The notes below the pieces were generated by a model that made no database searches, was not told where the DNA came from, and saw nothing but the letters and a program-made list of their open reading frames with translations. Both the position numbers and the translations under genes were made by a program. A stretch of DNA of 64,000 bases from Rhineura floridana. Taxonomy: Eukaryota > Chordata > Lepidosauria > Squamata > Rhineuridae. Shown here one piece after another: positions 55,301 to 63,974 of this stretch (position 1 is the stretch's first letter; every line of letters starts with the position of its first letter). The stretch covers positions 28,071,955 through 28,135,954 of the forward strand of contig NC_084497.1 in NCBI RefSeq assembly GCF_030035675.1, in the 5' to 3' direction.

Positions 55301-58300
55301 TGGCTTCGAAGGAAGCTTTCGCTGAACTCTGTTTTTTCAAGGATTTTGAGATCTATATATATTTCAACATACCAAGACAACAGGCTCTAGTTCTGCTCAG
55401 AATAGACTCACTGGAATTAATGAACCCAAGTTAGTTATGCCCATTAATTTCTATGGCTCTACTCTGAGTAGGACTAACATCGAATACAACCCATCTTAAG
55501 CATGTGGGGGAAAGGCTTGGTAGTGAAGTAGAGGCACTTTCCGCATGCTCAGAGGCACTTCTAAAAGCATTAAGAATTCCTCTGCTGAATTAGGCCAAAA
55601 ATCTATCTAGTCCAGCATTCTGTTCTCCAGCCACAGATGGCCAAATGCCCACAAGCAGAGGATGAAAGAGATGGCCTTTGCTCATCGCAACTGGCATTCA
55701 GGGGTATATTGCACCTGTTTATGGAGGTTCTCCATAGCTTGTAGCTTGTGATAGATTGATTTACATTTATTTATTTATTGCACTTGTATACCGCCCCATA
55801 GCCGAAGCTCTCTGGGCGGTTTAGAGCAATCAAAAACATTAAAACAAATATACAATTTAAAACACATATTTTAAAAACAATTTAAAACACAATTTTAAAA
55901 TTTAAAACAATATAAAAACAATTTTTTAAAAAACATGCTAAAATGCCTGGGAGAAGAGGAAAGTCTTGACCTGGTGCCGAAAAGATAACAGTGTTGGTGC
56001 CAGGCGCGCCTCGTCATTACGTTTATATCCCCCCCCCATTTTATTTCAGAGCTCAAAGTGGTGCACATGTTTTTTTTCCATTTTATCCTCACAACAACCC
56101 TCTGAGGTAGGTAAGGGGCTGAGAAACAGAGTGGCTCAGGGTCACCCAGTCAGCTTCATAGCTGAGTCGGGATTTGAACCCTGGTCTCCCAAGGTCTTAA
56201 TCTGACATTCTAACCATTACATCACACTGTTTCCCTACATGGCATCCCTCATTAAAAAAAAACTTTTAAAGCCATTCAAGTTAGTCAGTCAGCATATCTT
56301 CTGGCACTGAGTTCTGCTTTAACGATTGCTTCAGGGTTTTAATCTAGTATTGGAAACCAGTTCTGGGGCTGACCCCTGGGACTGACTTAAACCCTGATCT
56401 CCATCTTATGGTTATGGAGTTGGGGAAATTAATTCGTTCTTGGCACAAAGTCCTGGACAGGCATGTTGGCCCAACAGCATCAGTAATGCCAAATTTGGAT
56501 GCTCTTGTCGTAGCAGGTCAGCAGTGACGCGTTGTTCCTAAAGCGTAAACATCCTTGTTGTTATTCTACATCTGTCATTTCAATTCATTCTTAATAATTT
56601 TCATTTTGTTTAAAGTTGCACCATACAGGGAAGAAGGAAAGACATGAGGCTGCATGTAGGGCTGCTTTAAAACATTGCAAAATTGCTGAGGAAACAGTCT
56701 TGTTTGGAACTTGCGTATTTTATTTATTTTTGAATTTATATTCCTCCGCTTCTTGCCAAAGGGAGCCCAGGGCAGCAAACAGTGATAAAACACTGAAACC
56801 ATCATTAAAAAAATACAAAATAAATCTTTTTTTTCCTTTTTAAACTTGCCATGTGGCCCCTGGGAGGTTGCCTAGAAGGAAATCTGGCCCTTGAGATAGA
56901 AAAAGGTTCCCCACCCTTGCCTTTCTCTGACCGCCCCTCCTGGCTCAGAGGCACAGGCATTTCCCATCACTTGCTATCATTTCCCATCACTTGCTATCAT
57001 TTCCCATCACTTGCTATCATTTCCCATCACTTGCTATCATTTCCCATCGCTTGCTATCATTTCCCATCGCTTGCTATCATTTCCCATTGCTTGCTATCAT
57101 TTCCCATCACTTGCTACTTCTAGCTTAAGGTGCAGGTGATTGAACCTGGGACCTTCTTCAAGCAAAGCATCCAGGCCCTGAGACTTTCCCAGCTCTCTTC
57201 CCCCAAGTGCACCCCACATAAGTGGGTCACATGCCTGCCTTTCATTGAATCCTTCCTTTTTTATTACTTTTCCTTGGCTCCTTCCTCCCCTCTGTCTATT
57301 CCCCTTCGCCGCTACCACTGCTGTTGGCATTTATACTGTGAGTTAATGAGGACTGGTGCCTTGCTGCACCTTCTCTGTACTGCTGAAAAGAGAATAGGAT
57401 GCATTGTTTTCTCAATTTTGCTTGCAGGCTATCATTCTGGTACACTGGCTGCTGACGACATGGTGAGTTACTTTTGCGTGCCTTTTTTTTTTTATCCCTT
57501 GTGTACTGTGTCTCATGAATTCTGTGAAGACCCTGCAGGCCTTCATGCCTGTGCCAACATACTCTGAGTTTTTAAAAATAAAATAGTATGGCCATGATGC
57601 TTCCTTGCTGGTGTGGTGGCACATATGCAGCCACGTATCCATGCATGCATGCTAATAATACGTGCCAACATTTTTGCCTTAATGTGGCGGTGATCTTCCT
57701 GGAGAGTACAGCTGGGGAGGCGAGAGTTAATCTTCCCAAGCCTAATTTCAGGGGCTGGGGGCACCCTTCAGGCACCGAGGGAGGCCTCCAAGGGTGCATG
57801 TACATCTGCGGGCACCATGTTGGCAATCCATGATCTAATCGGACACCACTGCTCCAGAATCGGTCAGTTTTTATGAATTTATTTCTGTGATGTGTTCAGT
57901 GCTTCAGCTGAACATTTTCTCTCTCTCTCTCTTGTCTCTTTCTCTGCCGCCGGATAGGGGCTGTATTGTGCCTTGGTTGCCGAGTTCCTACGCGTGGGGT
58001 AACTTCACCGTCCTCGCTCTGGGCGTCTGGGCAGTTGCCCAAAGGGATTCCATTGATGCCATCCTCATGGTGGGTTATGGGGTTTTTTTTACAAAGGCTC
58101 TCCCCTGAAAAAACCCTGTGTTTGAAAACCTTTGCCTGATTAAAAGGGTTCTGATGGATGAATCCATTTCAAGGTTGAACCCCCTAGTTTAACACATGAA
58201 CGAGAGATGGACCATCAAAATGTTGCCGCATTGAGTTCTCCTATTTAGTTTGCCAGGCTGGCCGTTTTAGGCCGAGAACATCGGGAGGGCCAGTCTTGTT

Positions 58301-59016
58301 CCAGAAACCTGGTTTATAGAATGGTTCCCTATCTCTCAGCTAAACCCTCACTTGCCTTTACTGCCCCTAGCTACCTCTGTCACAATTCTGCCTCTTTTTT
58401 AATGCAGCAATGGGGGACACGTGGCCGTCCAGATATTATTGAACTACAACTCCCATCTTCATCCCTGATCATTGGCTGTGCTGGCTACTGGGATTTAGAA
58501 TCCAACGTTTTCTGGAAGGCCACGGGTTTCCAGTCCCTGAACTACACTTTCATTTGCCTTCACTGCCCCTCGCTACCTCTCGTAACTCTGCCGCCTTTTC
58601 ATGCAGGGGTGTGGAACCTGCGACTCTCCAGAAGTTGCCAGACCCCTACCTCCCATCAAACATGACCATTGACTCTGCTGGCTGGGGCTGATGGGAGTTC
58701 GACAACATCTGGAGGGCCACAGATGTTCCCCAGCCCTGGCTTATAGGATGTAGCAGAAGGCAGAAAACGATGAAGGCAAATGGCCCGTACTCCTCTTCCG
58801 CATGTGCCTTTTTTCCTTTCTAGTTCCTCGCAGGCCTGCTGCTGACGATTCTCACGGACATTGTTCACTTCAGCTTGTATTACCCTTCCTCGCTGCTCGA
58901 CACCACCCGCTTCAGCACCGGCATGGCCATCTTCAGCCTCCTCCTCAAGCCTTTGTCCTGCTTCTTCGCCTATCAGATGTACCGGGAGCGCGGAGGGGAG
59001 TATGCCTTGAATCTAG
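49145..59016 (+). CDS. AGTRAP: AGTRAP, angiotensin II type 1 receptor-associated membrane protein (3' end outside or not found)
   Basis: Coding exons: 49145-49171 (MEVPAVNLK), 57428-57462, 57958-58069 and 58824-59016, with phases 0, 2, 0 and 1. This gives 122 codons plus one base; human AGTRAP is 159 aa. The product has three or four hydrophobic segments and conserved stretches: WLLTTWGCIV, YAW-NFT, LALGVWAVAQRDSIDAI, MAIFSLLLKPLSC and MYRERGGEY. It is an endosomal/Golgi membrane protein that binds the AT1 receptor tail and promotes its internalisation. Intron 1 is 8.3 kb and repeat-filled. The cytoplasmic C-terminal exon was not found before 64000; the CR1 at 59960 onward probably lies in the last intron. 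Exons 1 and 2 are too short for open-frame scans and rest on phase and similarity. Confidence 0.93.
49344..49395 (+). repeat. Compound (GT)n(GA)n microsatellite
   Basis: About 12 GT then about 14 GA units, in AGTRAP intron 1 some 170 bp after exon 1. Same structure as 33254-33302. Confidence 0.95.
49488..49727 (-). mobile_element. Full-length CORE-type SINE with L2 tail (SINE-B)
   Basis: Minus strand: head 'agccagtgtggtgtagtggt', B-box 'cagggttcaaatccccc', CORE-like middle, 'ggttgttgtgaggcc', then the L2-type tail 'gctccttggaggaaaggcgg' with 'gatataaacg' and AATAAA repeats. It shares its head with SINE-A, which has a Bov-B tail. Confidence 0.8.
50110..50290 (-). mobile_element. L2-like LINE 3' end
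   Basis: Minus strand: 'gatttatagcccgcccttcc', 'aaggagcccagggtggcaga' and A-rich 3' sequence. In AGTRAP intron 1, preceded by a degraded SINE-B-like relic (about 49970-50105). Confidence 0.65.
50300..51660. other. AGTRAP intron 1, mostly unique sequence
   Basis: No exon or named repeat. Between 51000 and 51290 the phrases 'accaaaccatgatttgtgct', 'aatcatggtttgtgcttcc' and 'gtgcaaaccgtggtttgcaa' form loosely inverted pairs, possibly an old palindromic transposon. A (CA)n tract sits at 51662-51690. Confidence 0.4.
51780..52495 (-). mobile_element. CR1 LINE 3' fragment split by an L2-like element
   Basis: The CR1 pieces (51780-52085 and about 52436-52495, both minus) match adjacent parts of the CR1 at the right edge: 'cctcttgtcggagcgaattc', then 'caagttctagtgttgtgaga'. 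An L2-like 3' end (minus, 52090-52432: 'tatgtctcgcccttcctccc', 'aggagcccagggcggcaaac') sits between them. Confidence 0.75.
52871..53070 (+). mobile_element. CORE-type SINE with L2 tail (SINE-B)
   Basis: Plus strand: 'gccagcatggtgtgtaatgg', 'tgggttcagatccccgctca', 'gtgacattgggccagtcgcg', 'cacagggttgttgtgaggat', and a tail ending in AAATA repeats. A nearly complete, diverged copy. Confidence 0.8.
53120..53395. repeat. P1 MITEs plus minisatellite-related unit
   Basis: The inverted phrases 'ctgaactgcaactcccaccg' and 'gatgatgggagctggaggcc' are followed by 'tgatggaggtagctaggggc', the reverse complement of the 47876-48182 unit. Confidence 0.55.
53739..53861. repeat. Palindromic MITE (type P2)
   Basis: 'gggttgtatcaatcctggtc' pairs with 'gggtcgtagttggatacagt'; inner phrases 'tcagagtagacccactgaag' and 'ttcaatgggtctattctgag'. 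Complete-looking. Confidence 0.75.
54085..54370 (+). mobile_element. LINE-like 3' end (L2-related)
   Basis: 'gttgcgagtcacttggagac' and 'acaaatgactaataaataat' resemble an L2-type terminus, with 'aagtcttcaagaaactcctg' (ORF2 C-terminus-like) upstream. A diverged subfamily; identity uncertain. Confidence 0.5.
54371..55384. other. AGTRAP intron 1, no feature recognised
   Basis: Unique-looking AT-rich intron sequence. The phrases 'tttttttaattagctgaggc' and 'gttaattagccaaggtcttt' near 54880 and 54940 show a short local duplication. Confidence 0.4.
55385..55490. repeat. Palindromic MITE (type P2)
   Basis: 'caggctctagttctgctcag' to 'ctgagtaggactaacatcga', with inner arms 'ctggaattaatgaac' and 'cattaatttctatgg'. 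Confidence 0.7.
55765..56012 (-). mobile_element. L2 LINE 3' end
   Basis: Minus strand: AAATA-repeat tail, 'cttgtataccgccccatagc', 'gctctctgggcggtttagag', an A-rich segment, then 'ggagaagaggaaagtcttga' (ORF2 C-terminus) and 'ggtgccaggcgcgcctcgtc'. Same subfamily as 35222-35500, opposite strand. Confidence 0.82.
56015..56232 (-). mobile_element. CORE-type SINE with L2 tail (SINE-B)
   Basis: Minus strand: 'cctcacaacaaccctctgag', 'gtggctcagggtcacccagt', 'gggatttgaaccctggtctc' and 'taaccattacatcacactg' give tail, CORE, B box and A box in reverse order. It abuts the L2 3' end at 56012. Confidence 0.8.
56715..56830 (-). mobile_element. L2-like LINE 3' end, short
   Basis: Minus strand: 'aatttatattcctccgcttc', 'agggagcccagggcagcaaa' and an A-rich end. 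Confidence 0.55.
56958..57117 (+). repeat. 20-bp minisatellite, 8 units
   Basis: Eight head-to-tail copies of a 20-bp unit (atttcccatcacttgctatc), with single-base variants (catcgc, cattgc) in units 5-7. It lies in AGTRAP intron 1, ~310 bp before coding exon 2. Confidence 0.97.
58345..58735. repeat. Two P1 MITEs, each with a minisatellite-related unit
   Basis: The units 'cttgcctttactgcccctag' (58350) and 'tttgccttcactgcccctcg' (58552) each precede a P1 palindrome (58405-58540 and 58603-58735). The whole arrangement looks like a ~200-bp tandem duplication just before AGTRAP exon 58824-59016. Confidence 0.6.
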
Positions 59017-59785
59017 GTAGGCCTCTGCTTAGTCAGGGCCCAGGTTCCGGGCTGCTGTGGGTGGTTCTGGGCTGCCTCAAGTGACTCCTCTGTAGTGGGT
59101 TCCCTTCATGTTCTTTCACACAGCCTGGAATTTTTTTTTTTTTGGTTCTGCCCAGGGCTTTCCTTTGTGACAGTGTTCACTAGAACAGAGTCCCGGCACC
59201 TCTCTTTTTTTGCCACCGGTAGGAGCCGTTGTGCTGGCACCCATGGCACTTTTATCAATACCGACACCTTTTTTTACCCCAAAACAAAACACTGGCTCTG
59301 CCTATTTTAGCCACACTTCCTCCCTTGCCAACCTCCTCTTCGTCTTTCTTGTCTTGCACCAGACACTTCCTCTCTCGACATTTGATTTGTCTTCCCTTAC
59401 AGACTGGGAAGGTTCACCGGAGAGGTACATTTCCCGGGACGGTGTTGACTCCTCTGCTATTTCCCTCGTCCGCCATTACTGAGCCAGCTTCCTCTCCTTG
59501 TTCCTTCTAGAAAAACTTTTCTTGCTTTTGTATGTGTCTCTGCCAATTTTGGACGTGATTCCAGTTTGAAAAAGCTCCGGACGAGAGATAGAAGATTGAA
59601 TAGAGGCAGTGGTGTTGTTTCTTTGCCGCCTGCACTGCCCCAAAATACGTCTTATTATAGGCACTCACCAGTGCAGAGTTGCATTCGTCAGGAGTCCGCC
59701 TCCATCTGCACTCAAGCCGTCTCCTATATAACAGTAACATTTGCATGTCTGGGTAAATGTACCTAAACAACAAAAAAAGTTATAT

Positions 59786-59958
59786 CTATGTTTCAGAGTA
59801 GACCCATTCAAATGGATGGGCCTCAGTATGCTTTAATTTGGATTCCTGCATTGAGCAGGGGGTTAGACTAGATGGCCTTATAGGCCCCTTCCAACTCTTC
59901 ACTTCTATTCTGTGATTCTAGAAATGCCCATCCATTTGGATGGGTTTGCTCTGTGTAA
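59786..59958. mobile_element. P2-type palindrome interrupted by a CR1 terminus
   Basis: 'agagtagacccattcaaatg' (59800) pairs with 'catttggatgggtttgctct' (59932), and a CR1 3' terminus (+, about 59835-59932, 'gattcctgcattgagcaggg') sits between. The large CR1 follows at once. Confidence 0.65.
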
Positions 59959-60168
59959 AGAACATAAGAACATAAGAAGAGCCTGCTGGATCAGGCCAGT
60001 GGCCCATCTAGTCCAGCATCCTGTTCTCACAGTGGCCGACCAGGTTCCTGGGGGAAGCCCGCAAGCAGGACCCGAGTGCAAGAATACTCTCCCCTCCTGA
60101 GGCTTCCGGCAACTGGTTTTCAGAAGCATGCTGCCTCTGACTAGTGTGGCAGAGCACAGCCATCATGG

Positions 60169-63057
60169 CTAGTAGCCATTGATAGCCCTGTCCTCCATGA
60201 ATTTGTCTAATCTTTTAAAGCCATCCAAGCTGGTGGCCATTACTGCATCTTGTGGGAGCAAATTCCATAGTTTAACTATGCGCTGAGTAAAGAAGTACTT
60301 CCTTTTGTCTGTCCTGAATCTTCCAACATTCAGCTTCTTTGAATGTCCACGAGTTCTAGTATTATGAGAGAGGGAGAAGAACTTTTCTCTATCCACTTTC
60401 TCAATGCCATGCATAATTTTATACACTTCTATCATGTCTCCTCTGACCCGCCTTTTCTCTAAACTAAAAAGCCCCAAATGCTGCAACCTTTCCTCATAAG
60501 GGAGTCGCTCCATCCCCTTGATCATTCTGGTTGCCCTCTTCTGAACCTTTTCCAACTCTATAATATCCTTTTTGAGATGAGGCGACCAGAACTGTACACA
60601 GTATTCCAAATGCAGCCGCACCATAGATTTATACAACGGCATTATGATATTGGCTGTTTTATTTTCAATACCTTTCCTAATTATCGCTAGCATGGAATTT
60701 GCCTTTTTCACAGCTGCCGCACACTGGGTCGACATTTTCATCGTGCTGTCCACTACAACCCCGAGGTCTCTCTCCTGGTCGGTCACCGCCAGTTCAGACC
60801 CCATGAGCGTATATGTGAAATTCAGATTTTTTGCTCCAATATGCATAATTTTACACTTGTTTATATTGAATTGCATTTGCCATTTTTCTGCCCATTCACT
60901 CAGTTTGGAGAGGTCTTTTTGGAGCTCTTCGCAATCCCTTTTTGTTTTAACAACCCTGAACAATTTAGTGTCATCAGCAAACTTGGCCACTTCACTGCTC
61001 ACTCCTAATTCTAGGTCATTAATGAACAAGTTGAAAAGTACAGGTCCCAATACCGATCCTTGAGGGACTCCACTTTCTACAGCCCTCCATTGGGAGAACT
61101 GTCCGTTTATTCCTACTCTCTGCTTTCTGCTTCTTAACCAATTCCTTATCCACAAGAGGACCTCTCCTCTTATTCCATGACTGCTAAGCTTCCTCAGAAG
61201 CCTTTGGTGAGGTACCTTGTCAAACGCTTTTTGAAAGTCTAAGTACACTATGTCCACTGGATCACCTCTATCTATATGCTTGTTGACACTCTCAAAGAAT
61301 TCTAATAGGTTATTGAGACAGGACTTTCCCTTGCAGAAGCCATGCTGGCTCTGCTTCAGCAAGGCTTGTTCTTCTATGTGCTTAGTTAATCTAGCTTTAA
61401 TAATACTTTCTACCAGTTTTCCAGGGACAGAAGTTAAGCTAACTGGCCTGTAATTTCCGGGATCCCCTCTGGATCCCTTTTTGAAGATTGGCATTACATT
61501 TGCCACTTTCCAGTCCTCAGGCACGGAGGAGGACCCGAGGGACAAGTTACATATTTTAGTTAGCAGATCAGCAATTTCACCTTTGAGTTCTTTGAGAACT
61601 CTCGGGTGGATGCCATCCGGGCCCGGTGATTTGTCAGTTTTTATATTGTCCATTAAGCTTAGAACTTCCTCTCTCGTTACCACTATTTGTCTCAGTTCCT
61701 CAGAATCCCTTCCTGCAAATGTTAGTTCAGGTTCAGGGATCTGCCCTATATCTTCCACTGTGAAGACAGTTGCAAAGAATTCATTTAGCTTCTCTGCAAT
61801 CTCCTTATCGTTCTTTAGTACACCTTTGACTCCCTTATCATCCAAGGGTCCAATCGTCTCCCTAGATGGTCTCCTGCTTTGAATGTATTTATAGAATTTT
61901 TTGTTGTTGGTTTTTATGTTCTTAGCAATGTGCTCCTCAAATTCTTTTTTAGCATCCCTTATTGTCTTCTTGCATTTCTTTTGCCAGAGTTTGTGTTCTT
62001 TTTTATTTTCTTCATTCGGACAAGACTTCCATTTTCTGAAGGAAGACTTTTTGCCTCTAAGAGCTTCCTTGACTTTGCTCGTTAACCATGCTGGCATCTT
62101 CTTGGCCCTGGCGGTACCTTTTCTGATCTGTGGTATGCACTCCAGTTGAGCTTCTAATATAGTGTTTTTAAACAACTTCCAAGCATTTTCGAGTGATGTG
62201 ACCCTCTGGACTTTGTTTTTCAGCTTTCTTTTTACCAATCTCCTCATTTTTGTGAAGTTTCCTCTTTTGAAGTCAAATGTGACCGTGTTGGATTTTCTTG
62301 GCAATTGGCCAGTTACATGTATGTTTAATTTAATAGCACTGTGGTCACTGCTCCCAATCGGTTCAACAACACTTACATCTTGCACCAGGTCCCGGTCCCC
62401 ACTGAGGATTAAGTCCAGGGTTGCCGTCCCTCTGGTCGGTTCCATGACCAACTGGTCTAGGGAATAGTCATTTAGAATATCTAGAAACTTTGTTTCTTTG
62501 TCATGACTGGAACACATATGCAGCCAGTCTATGTCCGGGTAGTTGAAGTCACCCATTACTACCACATTTCCTAGTTTGGATGCTTCTTCAATTTCATATC
62601 TCATCTCCAGGTCTCCCTGAGCATTTTGATCAGGGGGACGATAGATCGTTCCCAGTATTAAGTCCCTCCTGGGGCACGGTATCACCACCCACAACGATTC
62701 TGTGGAGGAGTCTGCCTCTTTGGGGGTTTCGAGCTTGCTGGATTCAATGCCTTCTTTCACGTATAGAGCGACTCCGCCACCAATACGTCCTTCCCTGTCC
62801 TTCCGATATAGTTTATATCCAGGGATAACCGTATCCCACTGGTTTTCTCCATTCCACCAGGTCTCCGTTATGCTCACTATATCAATGCTCTCCTCTAAGA
62901 CCAAGCACTCCAGTTCTCCCATCTTGGTTCGCAGGCTCCTAGCATTAGCGTACAGGCACTTGTAAGCAGTGTCTCTCTTCAAGTGTCTTTGGCACTTGTG
63001 GTTAGGCCTGTGGTAATTTTGCTCTTCTGAATTTATATCCTGTGCCCCTGCTCTCAC
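60169..63057 (-). CDS. CR1 LINE ORF2: endonuclease and reverse transcriptase, 962 aa
   Basis: An uninterrupted frame. The N-terminal apurinic-like endonuclease has N38 (LYANARSL), E65 (ITETWW), IYRPP, GDFNYPDIDW, TLDLIL and GSSDHSAI. The reverse transcriptase has SPGPDGIHPRVLKEL, FKKGSRGDPGNYRPVSL, DFQKAFDKVPHQRLL, SGVPQGSVLGPVLFNLFIND and the catalytic FADD at about residue 693. The C-terminal region (LEKVQKRATRM, LGLFSLEKRRVRGDMIE, KLWNLLPQDAV) is typical of CR1. All catalytic residues I can identify are present. It would nick target DNA and copy the element's RNA by target-primed reverse transcription. It is a LINE gene, not a host gene. Confidence 0.95.
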   Translation of the reverse strand: MRAGAQDINSEEQNYHRPNHKCQRHLKRDTAYKCLYANARSLRTKMGELECLVLEESIDIVSITETWWNGENQWDTVIPGYKLYRKDREGRIGGGVALYVKEGIESSKLETPKEADSSTESLWVVIPCPRRDLILGTIYRPPDQNAQGDLEMRYEIEEASKLGNVVVMGDFNYPDIDWLHMCSSHDKETKFLDILNDYSLDQLVMEPTRGTATLDLILSGDRDLVQDVSVVEPIGSSDHSAIKLNIHVTGQLPRKSNTVTFDFKRGNFTKMRRLVKRKLKNKVQRVTSLENAWKLFKNTILEAQLECIPQIRKGTARAKKMPAWLTSKVKEALRGKKSSFRKWKSCPNEENKKEHKLWQKKCKKTIRDAKKEFEEHIAKNIKTNNKKFYKYIQSRRPSRETIGPLDDKGVKGVLKNDKEIAEKLNEFFATVFTVEDIGQIPEPELTFAGRDSEELRQIVVTREEVLSLMDNIKTDKSPGPDGIHPRVLKELKGEIADLLTKICNLSLGSSSVPEDWKVANVMPIFKKGSRGDPGNYRPVSLTSVPGKLVESIIKARLTKHIEEQALLKQSQHGFCKGKSCLNNLLEFFESVNKHIDRGDPVDIVYLDFQKAFDKVPHQRLLRKLSSHGIRGEVLLWIRNWLRSRKQRVGINGQFSQWRAVESGVPQGSVLGPVLFNLFINDLELGVSSEVAKFADDTKLFRVVKTKRDCEELQKDLSKLSEWAEKWQMQFNINKCKIMHIGAKNLNFTYTLMGSELAVTDQERDLGVVVDSTMKMSTQCAAAVKKANSMLAIIRKGIENKTANIIMPLYKSMVRLHLEYCVQFWSPHLKKDIIELEKVQKRATRMIKGMERLPYEERLQHLGLFSLEKRRVRGDMIEVYKIMHGIEKVDREKFFSLSHNTRTRGHSKKLNVGRFRTDKRKYFFTQRIVKLWNLLPQDAVMATSLDGFKRLDKFMEDRAINGY

Positions 63058-63176
63058 AATGCCTACTTCTAGGCCTACCCCTTTTAAAATTTCATCATTT
63101 CTTTGGTTTTTATCCCAGGGGGGAGGTTTATTCCGAACCGGACCTTTCTCAGCTCCTGTCGGGTTTCCCCCCTCAG

Positions 63177-63974
63177 TCAGTTTAAAACCACCTTTTTAAT
63201 TTTAAGTGCCAGCAGTCTGGTTCCATTCTGGTTCAAGTGGAGCCCGTCCCTTTTGTACAGGCCCGGCTTGTCCCAAAATGTTCCCCAGTGCCTAACAAAT
63301 CCAAACCCTTCCACCCGACACCATCGTCTCATCCACGCATTGAGACTGCGAAGCTGGGCCTGTCTGGCTGGTCCTGCGCGTGGAACCGGTAGCATTTCAG
63401 AGAAAGCCACCTTGGAGGTCCTGGCTTTCAGCATCCTACGTGGCAACCTAAATTTTGCTTCCAGGACCTCACGGCTGCATTTCCCCATGTCGTTGGTGCC
63501 AACGTGCACCACGACCACTGACTCCTTCCCAGCACTGTCTACCAAACTATCTAAACGACGGGCGATATCCGCAACCTTCGCACCAGGCAGGCAAAACACC
63601 TTGCGGTCTACACGCCCATCACACACCCCACTGTCTATGTTCCTAATGATCGAATCACCCACTACAAGGATCCCTCCGCCCCCTGGAGATATATCCTCGG
63701 CACAAGAGGATAGCTGCTCATCCCCCAAGGAATGGGTCCCTTCTAAGGGATCGTTTCCCTCTTCCTCAGCTGGATGCTCTCCTTCCCCGAGACCATCGTT
63801 GTCCATGATAGCAGGAGAGCTATCATCGTTGGAGTGGGACACAGCTATAACGTCCCTGAAGGCCTCCTCCACACACCTCTCTGCCTCTCTCAGCTTTTCC
63901 AGGTCCGCCACCTTGGCCTCAAGGAAATGAAGTCGTTCCTGGAGAGCCAGGAGCTCATTGCACCGAGAGCACAC
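63177..63974 (-). CDS. CR1 LINE ORF1: coiled coil and SGNH-esterase protein, partial
   Basis: The frame is open through the right edge: before residue 1 here it reads on as QKSWVCSRCNELL with no stop, so the true start lies outside. A CxxC (CSRC) precedes a short coiled coil (LERLHFLEAKVADLEKL-like). An acidic linker and an SGNH/GDSL esterase fold follow: VVGDSIIRN (nucleophile Ser), HVGTNDMG (Asn block) and DGLHLNQNG (Asp/His block). CR1-group ORF1 proteins are known to carry this esterase and to bind RNA or membranes. The catalytic residues look intact. Confidence 0.88.
   Translation of the reverse strand: MCSRCNELLALQERLHFLEAKVADLEKLREAERCVEEAFRDVIAVSHSNDDSSPAIMDNDGLGEGEHPAEEEGNDPLEGTHSLGDEQLSSCAEDISPGGGGILVVGDSIIRNIDSGVCDGRVDRKVFCLPGAKVADIARRLDSLVDSAGKESVVVVHVGTNDMGKCSREVLEAKFRLPRRMLKARTSKVAFSEMLPVPRAGPARQAQLRSLNAWMRRWCRVEGFGFVRHWGTFWDKPGLYKRDGLHLNQNGTRLLALKIKKVVLN

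Noticed and set aside
56958-57117. CRISPR-like regular repeat array
   Set aside because: The 20-bp units are directly head to tail with no spacers, in a vertebrate intron: a minisatellite.
60478-62828. Plus-strand genes between 60.4 and 63.9 kb
   Set aside because: All are antisense shadows of the CR1 ORF2 and ORF1.
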